DNA of 64,000 nucleotides, from the NCBI GenBank assembly GCA_029252555.1, contig JAQXBF010000025.1, positions 1 through 64,000 of the forward strand, given 5' to 3'. The notes beneath the pieces are model-generated. The model did no database searches. It was given only the letters and a program-made list of their open reading frames with translations, and was not told the DNA's origin. This DNA is from Porticoccaceae bacterium. GTDB taxonomy: Bacteria; Pseudomonadota; Gammaproteobacteria; Pseudomonadales; Porticoccaceae. Position numbers and translations under genes: made by a program. The stretch's first letter is position 1, and each line of letters opens with the position of its first letter. Of this stretch, positions 1 through 9,930 are shown in pieces.

Positions 1-2084
1 ATGCCGTCCATCAGCGCACCCTCAATCACATGCAGTGGGCGTTCAGCGCCCTGGCGAGCCTCTTCGGTGTCCTCTTCTATAAATGTGGTAATGCCTTTCA
101 CCAGCGCATGCTCAAGACGGCGATTGACATTCCCTTCGCGCCAGCTCAGGTCTTCAGCTTTGGACTGAGTCGAGCCATCACCACGGTACTTGTCGGCAAT
201 GGCCAGCAGATTTTCTGTGCCTTCGGGCGTGCGGAACAGCACCACATCTTCAACCACATCACGCAGCTCTGCGGGCAGATCATCGTATACCGCCAACTGC
301 CCGGCATTAACAATGCCCATGCTTAAGCCTTCGCGAATAGCATGGTAGAGAAACACCGAGTGAATAGCCTCGCGCACCGGGTTATTGCCGCGGAACGAAA
401 ACGACACATTGGAGATGCCGCCGCTAATCAGCGCATGGGGCAGATTGTTTTTAATCCAGCCGCTGGCTTCGATAAAGTCGAGACCATAGCGATTGTGCTC
501 TTCAATGCCCGTGGCCACCGCAAACACATTGGGGTCAAAGATAATATCTTCCGCGGGAAAGCCAATCTCATTGACCAGCAGATCGTAGCTGCGCTGACAG
601 ATTTGCTGGCGACGCTCTAGGTTATCGGCCTGGCCATCTTCATCAAACGCCATCACCACAATAGCGGCGCCATGCTGTTTGCACAGCTTGGCTTTTTCAA
701 TAAACTCGTCGCCGCCTTCTTTAAGGCTGATGCTGTTGACCACGGCCTTACCCTGAATGCACTTCAGGCCCGCTTCAATCACCTCCCATTTGGAGGAGTC
801 GACCATAATTGGCACCCGGGAAATTTCTGGCTCCGAGGCAATCAGATGTAAAAACTTGACCATGGCTGGCAATGACTCAAGCATGCCTTCGTCCATATTT
901 ACATCGATAATCTGTGCGCCATTAATCACCTGCTGGCGAGCAACTGCAAGAGCAGCATCGTAGTTCTCTTCCAGAATTAGGCGCTTAAATACCGCCGAGC
1001 CGGTGACATTGCAGCGCTCACCCACATTCACAAAGAGCGAATCAGCGGTGATCGTAAAGGGCTCTAACCCTGAGAGGCGGCAGGCGGGCCTGATGGTGGG
1101 AACCTGTCGAGGTTTTAAGCTGGCCACGGCATCGGCGATGGCACGAATATGCTCCGGCGTGGTACCGCAGCAACCACCCACAATATTTAGCAGGCCAGCA
1201 CTGGCAAATTCTGCCACGGTCTCCGCCATAGTCACTGGGTCGAGGTCATAGCCACCAAATTCATTGGGCAACCCAGCGTTGGGGTGGGCGGTGACCAGAG
1301 TATCAGCGACCGTCGAAATCTCCAGTAGATGAGGGCGCAGCTCTTCTGGCCCCAGAGCGCAATTTAAGCCAACACTAACCGGATTACTGTGGCGCACAGA
1401 GTTCCAGAAGGCCTCCGGAGTTTGCCCGGATAGGGTGCGTCCGCTGGCATCGGTAATGGTGCCACTAATCATAATAGGCAGCTCTATGCCTAATTCTTCA
1501 AACACCTTCTGCACCGCAAACAGTGCGGCTTTGGCATTTAGGGTATCGAAGATGGTTTCGACCATAATCAGGTCTACGCCGCCTTCGATCAGCGCATGGG
1601 TAGACTCGGTGTAGTCTTCAACCAACTCATCAAAGGTTACATTGCGGGCGCCCGGATCATTCACATCCGGCGACAGGGATGCAGTGCGACTGGTCGGCCC
1701 CAAGATACCGGCTACAAAGCGAGGGCGCTCGGGTGTGGCGAACTCATCGACAGCCTTGCGCGCAAGCAGGGCAGAGGCAACATTGATCTCGCGTGAAATG
1801 GCCTCCATTTGATAATCCGCCTGAGAAACTCGGGTCGAATTAAAGGTATTGGTTTCAATAATATCGGCGCCAGCCTTAAGGTAGGCGCGATGGATATCGC
1901 AGATAATCTCAGGCTGGGTAATGCTCAACAGGTCATTATTGCCCTTGAGCTCGGTGTGCCAGTCGGCAAAACGCGCCCCGCGGAAGTGCCCTTCCTCGAG
2001 GGTATGGCGCTGAATCATAGTACCCATGGCGCCATCCAGAACTAAAATGCGTTGCTGGGCTGCGTCTAGTATCTTTTGCGACAT
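1..2084 (-). CDS. metH: Cobalamin-dependent methionine synthase MetH, N-terminal part (cut by window edge)
   Basis: Transfers a methyl group from methyltetrahydrofolate through cobalamin to homocysteine. I translated it by hand because the frame runs off the left edge and is missing from the ORF track; the plus-strand ORFs over it are shadows. The start is ATG at 2084 ([22 protein letters not shown]), which opens the homocysteine-binding domain. The expected zinc cysteines are present: Cys242 in GLNCALG and Cys305/Cys306 in GGCCGTT. The frame reaches about residue 694, in the cobalamin-domain cap (VIEGALMDG). The pterin domain is therefore included, but cobalamin binding and AdoMet reactivation lie outside. 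The 188-nt gap to nfuA is short and shows no obvious cobalamin riboswitch. Confidence 0.96.
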   Translation of the reverse strand, partial: MSQKILDAAQQRILVLDGAMGTMIQRHTLEEGHFRGARFADWHTELKGNNDLLSITQPEIICDIHRAYLKAGADIIETNTFNSTRVSQADYQMEAISREINVASALLARKAVDEFATPERPRFVAGILGPTSRTASLSPDVNDPGARNVTFDELVEDYTESTHALIEGGVDLIMVETIFDTLNAKAALFAVQKVFEELGIELPIMISGTITDASGRTLSGQTPEAFWNSVRHSNPVSVGLNCALGPEELRPHLLEISTVADTLVTAHPNAGLPNEFGGYDLDPVTMAETVAEFASAGLLNIVGGCCGTTPEHIRAIADAVASLKPRQVPTIRPACRLSGLEPFTITADSLFVNVGERCNVTGSAVFKRLILEENYDAALAVARQQVINGAQIIDVNMDEGMLESLPAMVKFLHLIASEPEISRVPIMVDSSKWEVIEAGLKCIQGKAVVNSISLKEGGDEFIEKAKLCKQHGAAIVVMAFDEDGQADNLERRQQICQRSYDLLVNEIGFPAEDIIFDPNVFAVATGIEEHNRYGLDFIEASGWIKNNLPHALISGGISNVSFSFRGNNPVREAIHSVFLYHAIREGLSMGIVNAGQLAVYDDLPAELRDVVEDVVLFRTPEGTENLLAIADKYRGDGSTQSKAEDLSWREGNVNRRLEHALVKGITTFIEEDTEEARQGAERPLHVIEGALMDG

Positions 2085-2188
2085 AATGCTGTTCCGTGCC
2101 TTTGCTTGCCTGCTGTATCAAAATATTTTGATGGATGAGCATGATACCAAGATAAATCTAAAAAGCGACCTTTAATGTCAACTAAGCG

Positions 2189-2217
2189 TTGGCCTAGTCA
2201 GGGGGATGGCGTAAAAT
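2189..2217 (+). promoter_or_regulatory. Candidate sigma-70 promoter for nfuA
   Basis: TTGGCC, a 17-nt spacer and TAAAAT, ending about 55 nt before the nfuA ATG. The -35 box is only a partial match, so this is a pattern call. No IscR-type site was recognised. Confidence 0.4.
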
Positions 2218-2272
2218 AGCTTCGTTAATCACTCAAGATTAGGCAATAAAGCGAATATTTTAGGACATCATT

Positions 2273-2854
2273 ATGCTCAATGTGACAATTACAGAGTCTG
2301 CTCAGGGCTATCTTGCTGGCCTGCTGGAAAAACAAAACTGCGAAGGTATTGGCGTTCGTATGTTTGTCAGCGACCCCGGCACACCTAAAGCTGAAACCTG
2401 TATTGCCTACAGCCGCCCCGGGGAGCATAACGAAGAGGATATGGTTGTGGAGTACGAGGCATTTAATGCCTACTTCGAACAGCGTAGCATTCCCTTTCTG
2501 GATGAAGCCAAGGTAGATTTTGCCGAAGATAAGTTTGGTGGCCAGCTGACGATTCGCGCGCCCAATTCAAGGCTGCCCAATGTTACTGACGATAGCCCGA
2601 TTGAAGATAAAGTGAACTACCTGCTGTATAATGAGATTAATCCCGGTCTGGCTTCTCACGGCGGCGTTGTGTCGCTTTCCGAGATGGCAGAAGGCTTTGC
2701 TGTGCTGGAGTTTGGCGGTGGTTGTCAGGGTTGTTCAGCGGTGGATTTGACGCTGAAAGAGGGTGTTGAGAAAACCTTGATGGAAAAGATTCCTGAGCTG
2801 AAGGGTGTAAGGGATATGACTGACCATACAGATACCTCAAACGCTTATATGTGA
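2273..2854 (+). CDS. nfuA: Fe-S biogenesis protein NfuA
   Basis: Carrier that receives a 4Fe-4S cluster and passes it to apo-enzymes, important under oxidative stress or iron limitation. The protein has 193 residues, the usual NfuA length. It has an N-terminal degenerate A-type domain (residues 1 to about 95) and a C-terminal Nfu domain with the cluster-binding CxxC at Cys151/Cys154 (FGGGCQGCS). The tail [19 protein letters not shown] is typical. It diverges from metH and converges with acnB, itself a Fe-S enzyme and a plausible client. The stop codon is the first three bases of a perfect hairpin. Confidence 0.96.
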   Translation: MLNVTITESAQGYLAGLLEKQNCEGIGVRMFVSDPGTPKAETCIAYSRPGEHNEEDMVVEYEAFNAYFEQRSIPFLDEAKVDFAEDKFGGQLTIRAPNSRLPNVTDDSPIEDKVNYLLYNEINPGLASHGGVVSLSEMAEGFAVLEFGGGCQGCSAVDLTLKEGVEKTLMEKIPELKGVRDMTDHTDTSNAYM

Positions 2855-3012
2855 CAGGCGAAAGCCTGTCATGTTGAGCGAAGCGAAACACCCCTAGATC
2901 CTTCACTGCGTTGAGGATGACAGTGTTAGGCACCGCAGGACGATAGTAATCCTGCGATGCGTAAGTGACCCCTAGTCGCTTAGCTCTGTCGGGATGACAG
3001 TGTGTTGGGTGC
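2852..3012. repeat. Intergenic palindromic repeat cluster between nfuA and acnB
   Basis: It begins with an 8-bp perfect stem (TGACAGGC, loop GAAA, GCCTGTCA) whose first bases are the nfuA stop codon. It continues into a motif (TGTCATGTTGAGCGAAGCGA, later TAGATCCTTC and GGATGACAG) that recurs in this window near 25.9 kb and 27.1 kb. There is no run of T after the stem, so it is not a standard terminator. The reverse ORF 2637..3017 in the track is a by-product of this repeat. Confidence 0.7.
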
Positions 3013-3029
3013 TTCATTATGACCGGAGC

Positions 3030-5651
3030 TTAAGCCCCAGCCACTTCCACAATCTGCTCCGCTGCAATCAACTTGCCTTCCTCAGCCGACTTCTGGAACG
3101 ACTCAATCTGGTCAAAGTTCATATAGCTATAAACCTCGGCCGCCATTGAATCAATCTTGCTGGCGTATTCCATATACTCAGCAGGGGTTGGCAGTCGACC
3201 CAAAATACCACCCACAGAGGCAAGCTCGGCACTGGTTAGGTAAACATTGGCACCATCGCCTAAACGGTTGGGGAAGTTACGAGTAGATGTAGACAGTACT
3301 GTTGCACCAGCTAACACACGCGCTTGGTTACCCATGCACAGTGAACAGCCTGGCATCTCTGTACGAGCACCGACTTTACCGTAAATATTGTAGTAGCCTT
3401 CTTCCATTAGCGTATGGGCATCCATACGCGTCGGCGGGCAGATCCAGAATCTGGAATCTACTGAGCCGGCTTCATCGAGCAGTTTACCTGCGGCGCGGAA
3501 GTGACCAATATTGGTCATGCATGAACCGATAAATACTTCATCAACGTTGTCGCCAGCCACTTCTGACAGCAGCTTGGCATCATCTGGGTCATTGGGGCAG
3601 CACACGATTGGCTCTTTGATATCGGCGAGATCAATCTCGATCACGGCGGCATATTCTGCATCGCTATCTGCTGACATCAATGTTGGCTCGGCCAACCATT
3701 CTTCCATCTTGCGTACACGGCGTTCTAATGTGCGTACATCACCATAGCCTTCGGCGATCATCCAGCGCAGCAGTGTTGCGTTGGATTTGAGGTATTCGGC
3801 GACAGAATCTCCACCCAGCTTAATGGTGCAGCCTGCGGCTGAACGTTCTGCTGATGCGTCTGATAATTCAAAGGCTTGCTCTACGGTTAGGCCTTCGATG
3901 CCTTCGCCTTCAATTTCCAAGATGCGGCCACTGAAGAAATTCTTTTTGCCTTTCTTCTCTACGGTTAGCAAACCTTCTTTAATACCGTAGTAAGGAATGG
4001 CATGCACAAGATCACGCAGAGTGATACCGGGCTGCATCTTGCCTTTAAAGCGCACTAGCACTGACTCGGGCATATCCAATGGCATAACACCTGTGGCCGC
4101 TGCGAAAGCGACTAGGCCTGAACCGCCCGGGAATGAAATACCCATAGGGAATCTGGTGTGTGAATCGCCACCGGTACCTACTGTATCGGGGAGCAACATA
4201 CGGTTAAGCCAGCTGTGAATAATGCCGTCACCTGGACGCAGTGAGATACCGCCACGGTTCATAATAAAATCCGGTAGGCTGTGCTGGGTGTCGATGTCAA
4301 CGGGCTTGGGGTAGGCCGCTGTGTGACAGAAAGACTGCATCACCAGATCCGTTGAGAAGCCAAGGCAAGCCAGATCTTTCAACTCGTCTCTAGTCATTGG
4401 GCCAGTGGTATCCTGGGAGCCAACGGTAGTCATCTTGGGCTCACAGTAAGTGCCCGGGCGAATGCCTTCGACACCACAGGCTTTGCCGACCATTTTTTGG
4501 GCTAGCGTGTAGCCTGCATCAGATTCAACTGGTGCGGTTGGCTGGCGGAATACATCTGATGGTGCCAGGCCCATATGCTCGCGAGCACGCTGAGTTAGGC
4601 CGCGGCCTACGATCAGGTTGATGCGGCCATCGGCCTGTACTTCATCGAGAATCACTTCTGATTTGTGTTCAAATTCTGAAACCACTTCGCCAGCTTCGTT
4701 AAGGATTTTGCCGTCGTAGGGGAAGATTTCAATCACATCGCCATTGTTAATGTTGTCCACTGGGGCTTCAAAGACTAACGCGCCAGCATCTTCCATAGTG
4801 TTAAAGAAGATCGGGGCTACCTTGCTGCCGAAGCAGATGCCGCCAGAGCGCTTGTTGGGTACGCCGGGCATATCTTCACCGAAGAACCACAGCACGGAGT
4901 TTGTAGCGGACTTACGAGATGAGCCTGTACCAACCACATCGCCGATAAAGGCAACGGGCAAGCCGCGGGCTTTTAACTCTTCGATCTGGGTCATGGGGCC
5001 GGTGACACCATGCTCTTCTGGGTGCATGCCGTCGCGGGTCATTTTAAACATGGCGCGGGCGTGCAGTGGGATATCCGGACGTGACCATGCATCCTGTGCA
5101 GGAGAGAGGTCATCGGTATTGATTTCGCCGGTGGCTTTAAATACGGCCACTTTAATGCTCTGGGGAACTGCATCGTTGGACGTGAACCATTCTGCATCTG
5201 CCCAAGACTGCATCACCGCTTTTGCATTTGCATTGCCGGCACCAGCTTTTTCAGCCACATCATGGAAGGCATCAAATACTAGCAATGTGCTCTTTAATTC
5301 TTCAGCGGCCTGAGCTGCCAGCTCTGCATCGTCGAGCAGGGCAACCAGAGTTGCTACGTTGTAGCCGCCGTGCATATTGCCGAGCAGGGTTACTGCGGCA
5401 CTGCGATCAATCAGGGGAGATGAAGCTTCACCGTTAACAATCGCGCTCAAAAAGCCAGCTTTAACATAGGCGGCTTCGTCTACACCTGGTGGCACTCGGT
5501 TGGCGATCAGGTCGAGCAGAAACTCTTCTTCACCAGCTGGTGGATTCTTCAGCAGCTCTACCAGGCCTGCGGTCCATTCTGGATCCAGTGGCTTGGCGGG
5601 GATATTCTGTGTGGCGCGTTCTGCGACGTGGGCGCGATAAGCTTCTAGCAC
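3030..5651 (-). CDS. acnB: Aconitate hydratase B / 2-methylisocitrate dehydratase
   Basis: Interconverts citrate and isocitrate in the TCA cycle. The order is AcnB-type: N-terminal HEAT-like domain, swivel domain, then the catalytic Fe-S core. Cluster cysteines are visible in IGSCMTNIGH and PGCSLCMGN. The track ORF starts upstream with a low-complexity leader (MLNPAATAGAGG). I place the start at GTG 5651 because the protein then opens MLEAYRAHVAERA, as in E. coli AcnB, and AAGGAG lies 9 nt upstream (plus-strand 5661–5666). That gives 873 residues. It is a single gene facing nfuA. Confidence 0.95.
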   Translation of the reverse strand: MLEAYRAHVAERATQNIPAKPLDPEWTAGLVELLKNPPAGEEEFLLDLIANRVPPGVDEAAYVKAGFLSAIVNGEASSPLIDRSAAVTLLGNMHGGYNVATLVALLDDAELAAQAAEELKSTLLVFDAFHDVAEKAGAGNANAKAVMQSWADAEWFTSNDAVPQSIKVAVFKATGEINTDDLSPAQDAWSRPDIPLHARAMFKMTRDGMHPEEHGVTGPMTQIEELKARGLPVAFIGDVVGTGSSRKSATNSVLWFFGEDMPGVPNKRSGGICFGSKVAPIFFNTMEDAGALVFEAPVDNINNGDVIEIFPYDGKILNEAGEVVSEFEHKSEVILDEVQADGRINLIVGRGLTQRAREHMGLAPSDVFRQPTAPVESDAGYTLAQKMVGKACGVEGIRPGTYCEPKMTTVGSQDTTGPMTRDELKDLACLGFSTDLVMQSFCHTAAYPKPVDIDTQHSLPDFIMNRGGISLRPGDGIIHSWLNRMLLPDTVGTGGDSHTRFPMGISFPGGSGLVAFAAATGVMPLDMPESVLVRFKGKMQPGITLRDLVHAIPYYGIKEGLLTVEKKGKKNFFSGRILEIEGEGIEGLTVEQAFELSDASAERSAAGCTIKLGGDSVAEYLKSNATLLRWMIAEGYGDVRTLERRVRKMEEWLAEPTLMSADSDAEYAAVIEIDLADIKEPIVCCPNDPDDAKLLSEVAGDNVDEVFIGSCMTNIGHFRAAGKLLDEAGSVDSRFWICPPTRMDAHTLMEEGYYNIYGKVGARTEMPGCSLCMGNQARVLAGATVLSTSTRNFPNRLGDGANVYLTSAELASVGGILGRLPTPAEYMEYASKIDSMAAEVYSYMNFDQIESFQKSAEEGKLIAAEQIVEVAGA

Positions 5652-5880
5652 TTGGTGCTTCTCCTTAACTATTATGATTCCTCCGGCACCCGCGGTGGCT
5701 GCTGGATTTAACACGAAATTATACGGGAATTTGTAGTTTATTTACATGTTTATGGGCTATAACCATTATTATTCCGGTGGCTTTGGTAATTAAGATTCAA
5801 AAAACTGTTGTGCGGCCGGTTTGTCCGGTAATCTGCGCGGATATTTTAAGTCTGAGCCTTTATGACCAACATAAGCCTTT

Positions 5881-6594
5881 ATGAATAGCCAGCGTACCGC
5901 TGTGAAGCTCGGCGGGCGTCTTAGTCAGCTGGGCAATATGCTCCAGCAGCAATACGCCATTATATGGGACTGTTGCTGTGATCATGGTTTGCTGGGTATG
6001 TCATTGCTGCAAAGAAAGCAGGCCGATAAGGTGGTTTTTGTTGATATCCTCAAGCCGCAAATGGCCCTACTAGAAAGCGAGTTGCAGCAGCGTTTCCCAA
6101 AAAGTGATTACGACTGGCAGGTTGTTTGCCAAGATTTGCGGGAGGTTAGGCTGCCTCCTATTAAACCCCAGCTATTTGTCATTGCAGGGGTTGGCGGCAA
6201 CAAAACCATCGAATTTATTAACAGCTTATGCGCAGGCATGCCAGAGCTGCCATTTGATCTGCTGCTCTGTTCGGTACATGGCAATTATGCGATGCGAAAA
6301 GCATTGATGAATCAGGGGTTTTGTTTGCGCCAAGAGCAGATTATTCTGGAAAATAAGCGCTTTTATGAAGCCATTTATGTGACAAAAAATGCCGGTGAGG
6401 CAATTGTGGCCACAGGCAGTGATATGTGGGATTTTCGGCAGGCCCACCATCAGGCCTATTTGCAAAGGACGCTGCAGCACTACCGCAAAAAGGCCGCAGC
6501 AAACTCAGCCGAATTTCGCGCAGTTGTAGATGAATATGAGAGGCTGCTGCCAGGGGCGCTCGGGTCAGAAATTAAGGATAAAGTGGTTGGCTAA
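5881..6594 (+). CDS. TrmK-family SAM-dependent methyltransferase (putative tRNA adenine-N1 methyltransferase)
   Basis: A 237-residue Rossmann-fold methyltransferase of the COG2384/TrmK type. The SAM motif is DCCCDHGLLG (residues 30–39), matching the DxGxDHxxLP pattern of the family, and the later VIAGVGG matches the family GMGG loop. TrmK methylates A22 of certain tRNAs in Bacillus, but whether this gammaproteobacterial branch uses the same substrate is not settled by sequence. It leads a tight three-gene run with a GST (15-nt gap) and miaE (9-nt gap); a tRNA-modification partner downstream fits. A short direct repeat (agcctttatga at 5856 and 5875) overlaps the start. Confidence 0.75.
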   Translation: MNSQRTAVKLGGRLSQLGNMLQQQYAIIWDCCCDHGLLGMSLLQRKQADKVVFVDILKPQMALLESELQQRFPKSDYDWQVVCQDLREVRLPPIKPQLFVIAGVGGNKTIEFINSLCAGMPELPFDLLLCSVHGNYAMRKALMNQGFCLRQEQIILENKRFYEAIYVTKNAGEAIVATGSDMWDFRQAHHQAYLQRTLQHYRKKAAANSAEFRAVVDEYERLLPGALGSEIKDKVVG

Positions 6595-6609
6595 CAAGGT
6601 GATTAAGCA

Positions 6610-7254
6610 ATGATAAAACTCTATGGTTTCAGCATGAGTAACTACCACGCAATGGTTAAGGTTTTTCTGTTGGAGAAGGCGTTCGATTTTGAGGAGGTGT
6701 ATATTGAGCCAAGCTACAGCGAGCCATTCCTTGAATTGAGCCCCATGGGTAAAGTGCCGTGTATTGAGGTGGACGAGGGCTATCTCAGTGAAACTACGGC
6801 GATTTTGGACTTTTTGGAGAGTTGCCTTCCGGAGGAACCATTGGTTGCTGCAGATAACTTTCACCGAGCGCAAATGGCGCAGCTGATTAAAACGGTTGAG
6901 CTGTATATTGGCATTGAGTCAGCGCGGGTGATGGGCTATGTTTTTTTTGGTCGCGAGCTAAACCAAGCAGTGGCAGATGAAGTAAAACCCACCATGGTGA
7001 AGGGCGCCGCGGCGTTGCAGCGGCTAGCGTCTTTTTCACCCTATATGCTGGGTGATCAAGCCTGCATGGCAGACTTTTTTGCCTACTATGTCTTTTTGCT
7101 GGCGCGGCCCGTGGCTAAAAAGGTCTGGGGTTGGGAGCTTGCCGATGATATTGCGGGCCTCGATGGCTGGATGAAGCTCATGGCTCAGCGGCCAATGGTC
7201 AAGCTGGTGGATGATGAGCGTAAAGCGGCAATTAAAAACATGATGGCAGGTTAG
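6610..7254 (+). CDS. Glutathione S-transferase family protein
   Basis: A 214-residue cytosolic GST. It has an N-terminal thioredoxin-like domain (MIKLYGFSMSNYHAMVKVFL) with the conserved cis-proline region (MGKVPCIEV) and the glutathione-contacting SETTAIL, followed by an all-helical C-terminal domain. The substrate cannot be read from the sequence. The gene sits 15 nt after the TrmK-like gene and 9 nt before miaE, so the three are probably co-transcribed. This GST is unrelated in detail to the one at 50.2 kb. Confidence 0.88.
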   Translation: MIKLYGFSMSNYHAMVKVFLLEKAFDFEEVYIEPSYSEPFLELSPMGKVPCIEVDEGYLSETTAILDFLESCLPEEPLVAADNFHRAQMAQLIKTVELYIGIESARVMGYVFFGRELNQAVADEVKPTMVKGAAALQRLASFSPYMLGDQACMADFFAYYVFLLARPVAKKVWGWELADDIAGLDGWMKLMAQRPMVKLVDDERKAAIKNMMAG

Positions 7255-7263
7255 AAAATTCTT

Positions 7264-7899
7264 ATGACAGCCCCAAGCTTAACTGTAGCTACCAACAGCG
7301 CCTTGGAAGAGATTCAGGCGTTTTTACCCTGTGCCACGCCAGATAAATGGTTGGAGAACGCGCTGGATAATCAAACACTGATGCTGATTGACCATGCCAA
7401 CTGTGAGAAGAAGGCGGCCAGCACGGCGCTTAACCTGATCTATCGCTACACCGACAACTTTGAGTTATTAAATAAAATGTCGCGGCTGGCTCGGGAAGAG
7501 ATGCGTCATTTTGAGCAGGTGATTGGGATTATGAAGCGCCGCAATGTAAATTATCTGCATATCTCTGCCTCGCGCTATGCTGCTGGTATGCGCGAATTGG
7601 CGCGCCCTGATGAGCCGGGTAAGCTAATTGATGTATTGGTTATTGGTGCCTTTATTGAGGCGCGTTCCTGCGAACGTTTTGCCTGCTTGGCACCTTACTT
7701 AGATGACGAGCTAGATGCTTTTTACAGCTCTTTGCTTAAGTCCGAGGGCCGTCATTTTCAGGATTATTTAAAGCTGGCGAAAAAGACTGCTGGTGAGGCT
7801 GGCATTGCTGATCGAGTTGCGCTATTTGCGGAGCGCGAGCAGCATTTAATTGAACAGCCGGATAGCGAGTTTAGGTTTCATTCTGGCCCCGTACTGTAA
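7264..7899 (+). CDS. miaE: tRNA-(ms2io6A37)-hydroxylase MiaE
   Basis: Diiron monooxygenase that hydroxylates the isopentenyl group of ms2i6A at position 37 of tRNAs reading UNN codons. The 211 residues have a ferritin-like helical bundle. The iron ligands follow the expected order: Glu48 in NCEKKAA, EExxH at 78–82 (EEMRHFE), a glutamate in EARSCERF, and ExxH in EGRHFQDY. It is the third gene of the run starting at 5881. Confidence 0.94.
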   Translation: MTAPSLTVATNSALEEIQAFLPCATPDKWLENALDNQTLMLIDHANCEKKAASTALNLIYRYTDNFELLNKMSRLAREEMRHFEQVIGIMKRRNVNYLHISASRYAAGMRELARPDEPGKLIDVLVIGAFIEARSCERFACLAPYLDDELDAFYSSLLKSEGRHFQDYLKLAKKTAGEAGIADRVALFAEREQHLIEQPDSEFRFHSGPVL

Positions 7900-8001
7900 A
7901 GGTTATCTTTGGCCAGTGCCTTATACCCTTATGGGGTACTGATGAACCATTGCCGTCAATCTACTATTGCTTGATTAACAATATTTTACCTGGTGTGTCC
8001 T

Positions 8002-9825
8002 ATGAACAATAATTCTATATTCTCCATGGCTGTTTCGCTTTTGGCGGCTGCTGTATTTCTCTCTGGCTGCGCGCCTTCTGAAACAGAATCCCAACGGGCC
8101 AATGCGACCTACGACGCACTATTTATGGAGCGTTTAAAAGATAGCCCGGAATATATGGCATACCTTGGCATGCGTGAACGCTATGACGAATGGGACGACT
8201 ATTCTCAGGCGTCTTTTGATGACTCGGTTGCGATGACAGAAAAGCATCTTGCAACCCTTAGTGAGATTGATGCTGAGTCTCTAGATAAATCCGCAGCATT
8301 GAGTTTAACCCTCTATATCCAGCGTTTAGAGACTGGCTTGGCCGATACCAAGTGGCGTTATCACGGTTACCCGGTAAACCAAATGTTTGGAGTGCATTCC
8401 AGTATTCCAAGTTTTTTAATTAATCAGCACCTGATTGCTAATGTGCAAGAGGCAGAGGCTTATATTGCTCGGGTTAATGGGGTGCCCGAGGTGTTGGGGC
8501 ATGTTGTTGAGGATTTAAATATCCGCGCCGATAAGGGCATTATTGCGCCTAAGTTTGTGTTCCCTCACAGTATCCGCGATAGCCAAAATATTATTGCTCA
8601 TATTGGGGTTAATGCTGTTGGTGCAGGTGCTGACGAAGGTGCTGAGGAAAACCCTCTTTTGGCTGACTTTAAAACCAAGCTCAATAAGTTGGAGCTTGAT
8701 GAGGGAGTTAAAGCAGAGCTTATAGGGCAGCTCAATAGTGCACTTGCCGAGCGTTTTGCACCTGCTTATATTAGTTTGATTGCTACTTTGGAGGAGCTGA
8801 AGGAACGCTCTGAAGGTAATTTTGGTGTTTGGAAACTGCCTGATGGCGCGGCATATTATGCTAACTCCTTGAAGCGTATTACCACCACGGATATGACGCC
8901 AGACGAGATTCATCAGCTGGGTCTAGATGAGGTTGCGCGCATCCATGCTGAGATGCGCAGCATTATGCAGCGGGTTAATTTTGAGGGCGACCTGCGAGAT
9001 TTCTTCGGTTTTATGCGCACTGACCCACAGTTTTATCTGGGTGATACCGATGAGGGTCGCGCTGCCTACTTAGCGAAATCTGTGCGAGTTATTGAAGATA
9101 TGGAAGGGCGCTTGGATGAGCTTTTTTATACCAAGCCAGAAGCAGATTTAATTGTGAAGGCGGTTGAGCCATTTCGGGAGAAGTCTGCGGGCCGTGCCTT
9201 CTATCAGCGCGGTGCCGAAGACGGTTCTCGCCCCGGCACCTACTATGCCAACCTTTATCGCATGCAGGATATGCCGACCTATGATTTAGAGGCGCTGGCG
9301 TATCACGAGGGTATTCCTGGCCATCATATGCAGGGTTCTATTTCTCAGGAGCAGCAGTCATTGCCCATGTTCCGCCGTCATGGTGGATACACGGCTTACT
9401 CGGAAGGCTGGGGCCTGTATTCGGAATTTATTCCTAAAGAGATGGGTTTATACAGCAACCCTTACTCTGATTTTGGTCGTTTGAGTATGGAAATTTGGCG
9501 TGCCTGCCGCCTGGTGGTTGATACGGGTTTGCACCATAAACGTTGGACTCGCGAAGAGGCCATCGACTACCTGACTTATAATACCTCAAGCTCTGTGGAA
9601 GCGAATACCAAGGCTATCGAGCGATATATGGTTATGCCTGGTCAGGCGACGGCCTATAAGGTCGGTATGCTGAAAATATTAGAACTCCGTGAGCAAGCTA
9701 GAGCGGATTTGGGGGATAAGTTTGATATCCGTGGTTACCATGAGGTGGTGCTGAGTAATGGCGCAGTGCCGTTAAATGTTCTTGAGACCTTAGTTGATCA
9801 ATGGGTTGCTGAAACTAAGGGCTGA
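8002..9825 (+). CDS. DUF885-family lipoprotein, putative zinc metallopeptidase-like
   Basis: A secreted lipoprotein with a signal peptide and the lipobox LSGC near residues 21–24. The mature part is a DUF885 domain with the hallmark HEGIPGHH, an HExxH-like motif expected to bind metal in this family. No reaction is established for most members; peptide hydrolysis is an inference. The track begins at GTG 7993; I prefer ATG 8002, which opens with a cleaner signal peptide (MNNNSIFSMAVSLLAAAVF) and gives 607 residues. It is a monocistron ending at a bidirectional terminator shared with gltA. Confidence 0.85.
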   Translation: MNNNSIFSMAVSLLAAAVFLSGCAPSETESQRANATYDALFMERLKDSPEYMAYLGMRERYDEWDDYSQASFDDSVAMTEKHLATLSEIDAESLDKSAALSLTLYIQRLETGLADTKWRYHGYPVNQMFGVHSSIPSFLINQHLIANVQEAEAYIARVNGVPEVLGHVVEDLNIRADKGIIAPKFVFPHSIRDSQNIIAHIGVNAVGAGADEGAEENPLLADFKTKLNKLELDEGVKAELIGQLNSALAERFAPAYISLIATLEELKERSEGNFGVWKLPDGAAYYANSLKRITTTDMTPDEIHQLGLDEVARIHAEMRSIMQRVNFEGDLRDFFGFMRTDPQFYLGDTDEGRAAYLAKSVRVIEDMEGRLDELFYTKPEADLIVKAVEPFREKSAGRAFYQRGAEDGSRPGTYYANLYRMQDMPTYDLEALAYHEGIPGHHMQGSISQEQQSLPMFRRHGGYTAYSEGWGLYSEFIPKEMGLYSNPYSDFGRLSMEIWRACRLVVDTGLHHKRWTREEAIDYLTYNTSSSVEANTKAIERYMVMPGQATAYKVGMLKILELREQARADLGDKFDIRGYHEVVLSNGAVPLNVLETLVDQWVAETKG

Positions 9826-9861
9826 CAGTTCTGCTATCGCAGATGGTAATAAAGCAGATAT

Positions 9862-9890
9862 AAAAAAAGGCAGCTTGGGCTGCCTTTTTT
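9862..9890. terminator. Bidirectional rho-independent terminator between the DUF885 gene and gltA
   Basis: A run of A, stem GGCAGC, loop TTGG, stem GCTGCC, and a run of T. The hairpin has a U-tract on either strand, so it can serve both converging genes. Confidence 0.9.
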
Positions 9891-9930
9891 ACGCAATTAT
9901 CAAGCAAAGATTCTAATTTGCTCTAAACCA

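Noticed and set aside
30-2045. Several plus-strand ORFs over the first 2 kb
   Set aside because: They are antisense shadows of metH, whose own frame is absent from the track because it leaves the window.
2637-3017. 126-residue reverse ORF
   Set aside because: It covers the nfuA 3' end and the intergenic repeat; composition is repeat-driven.
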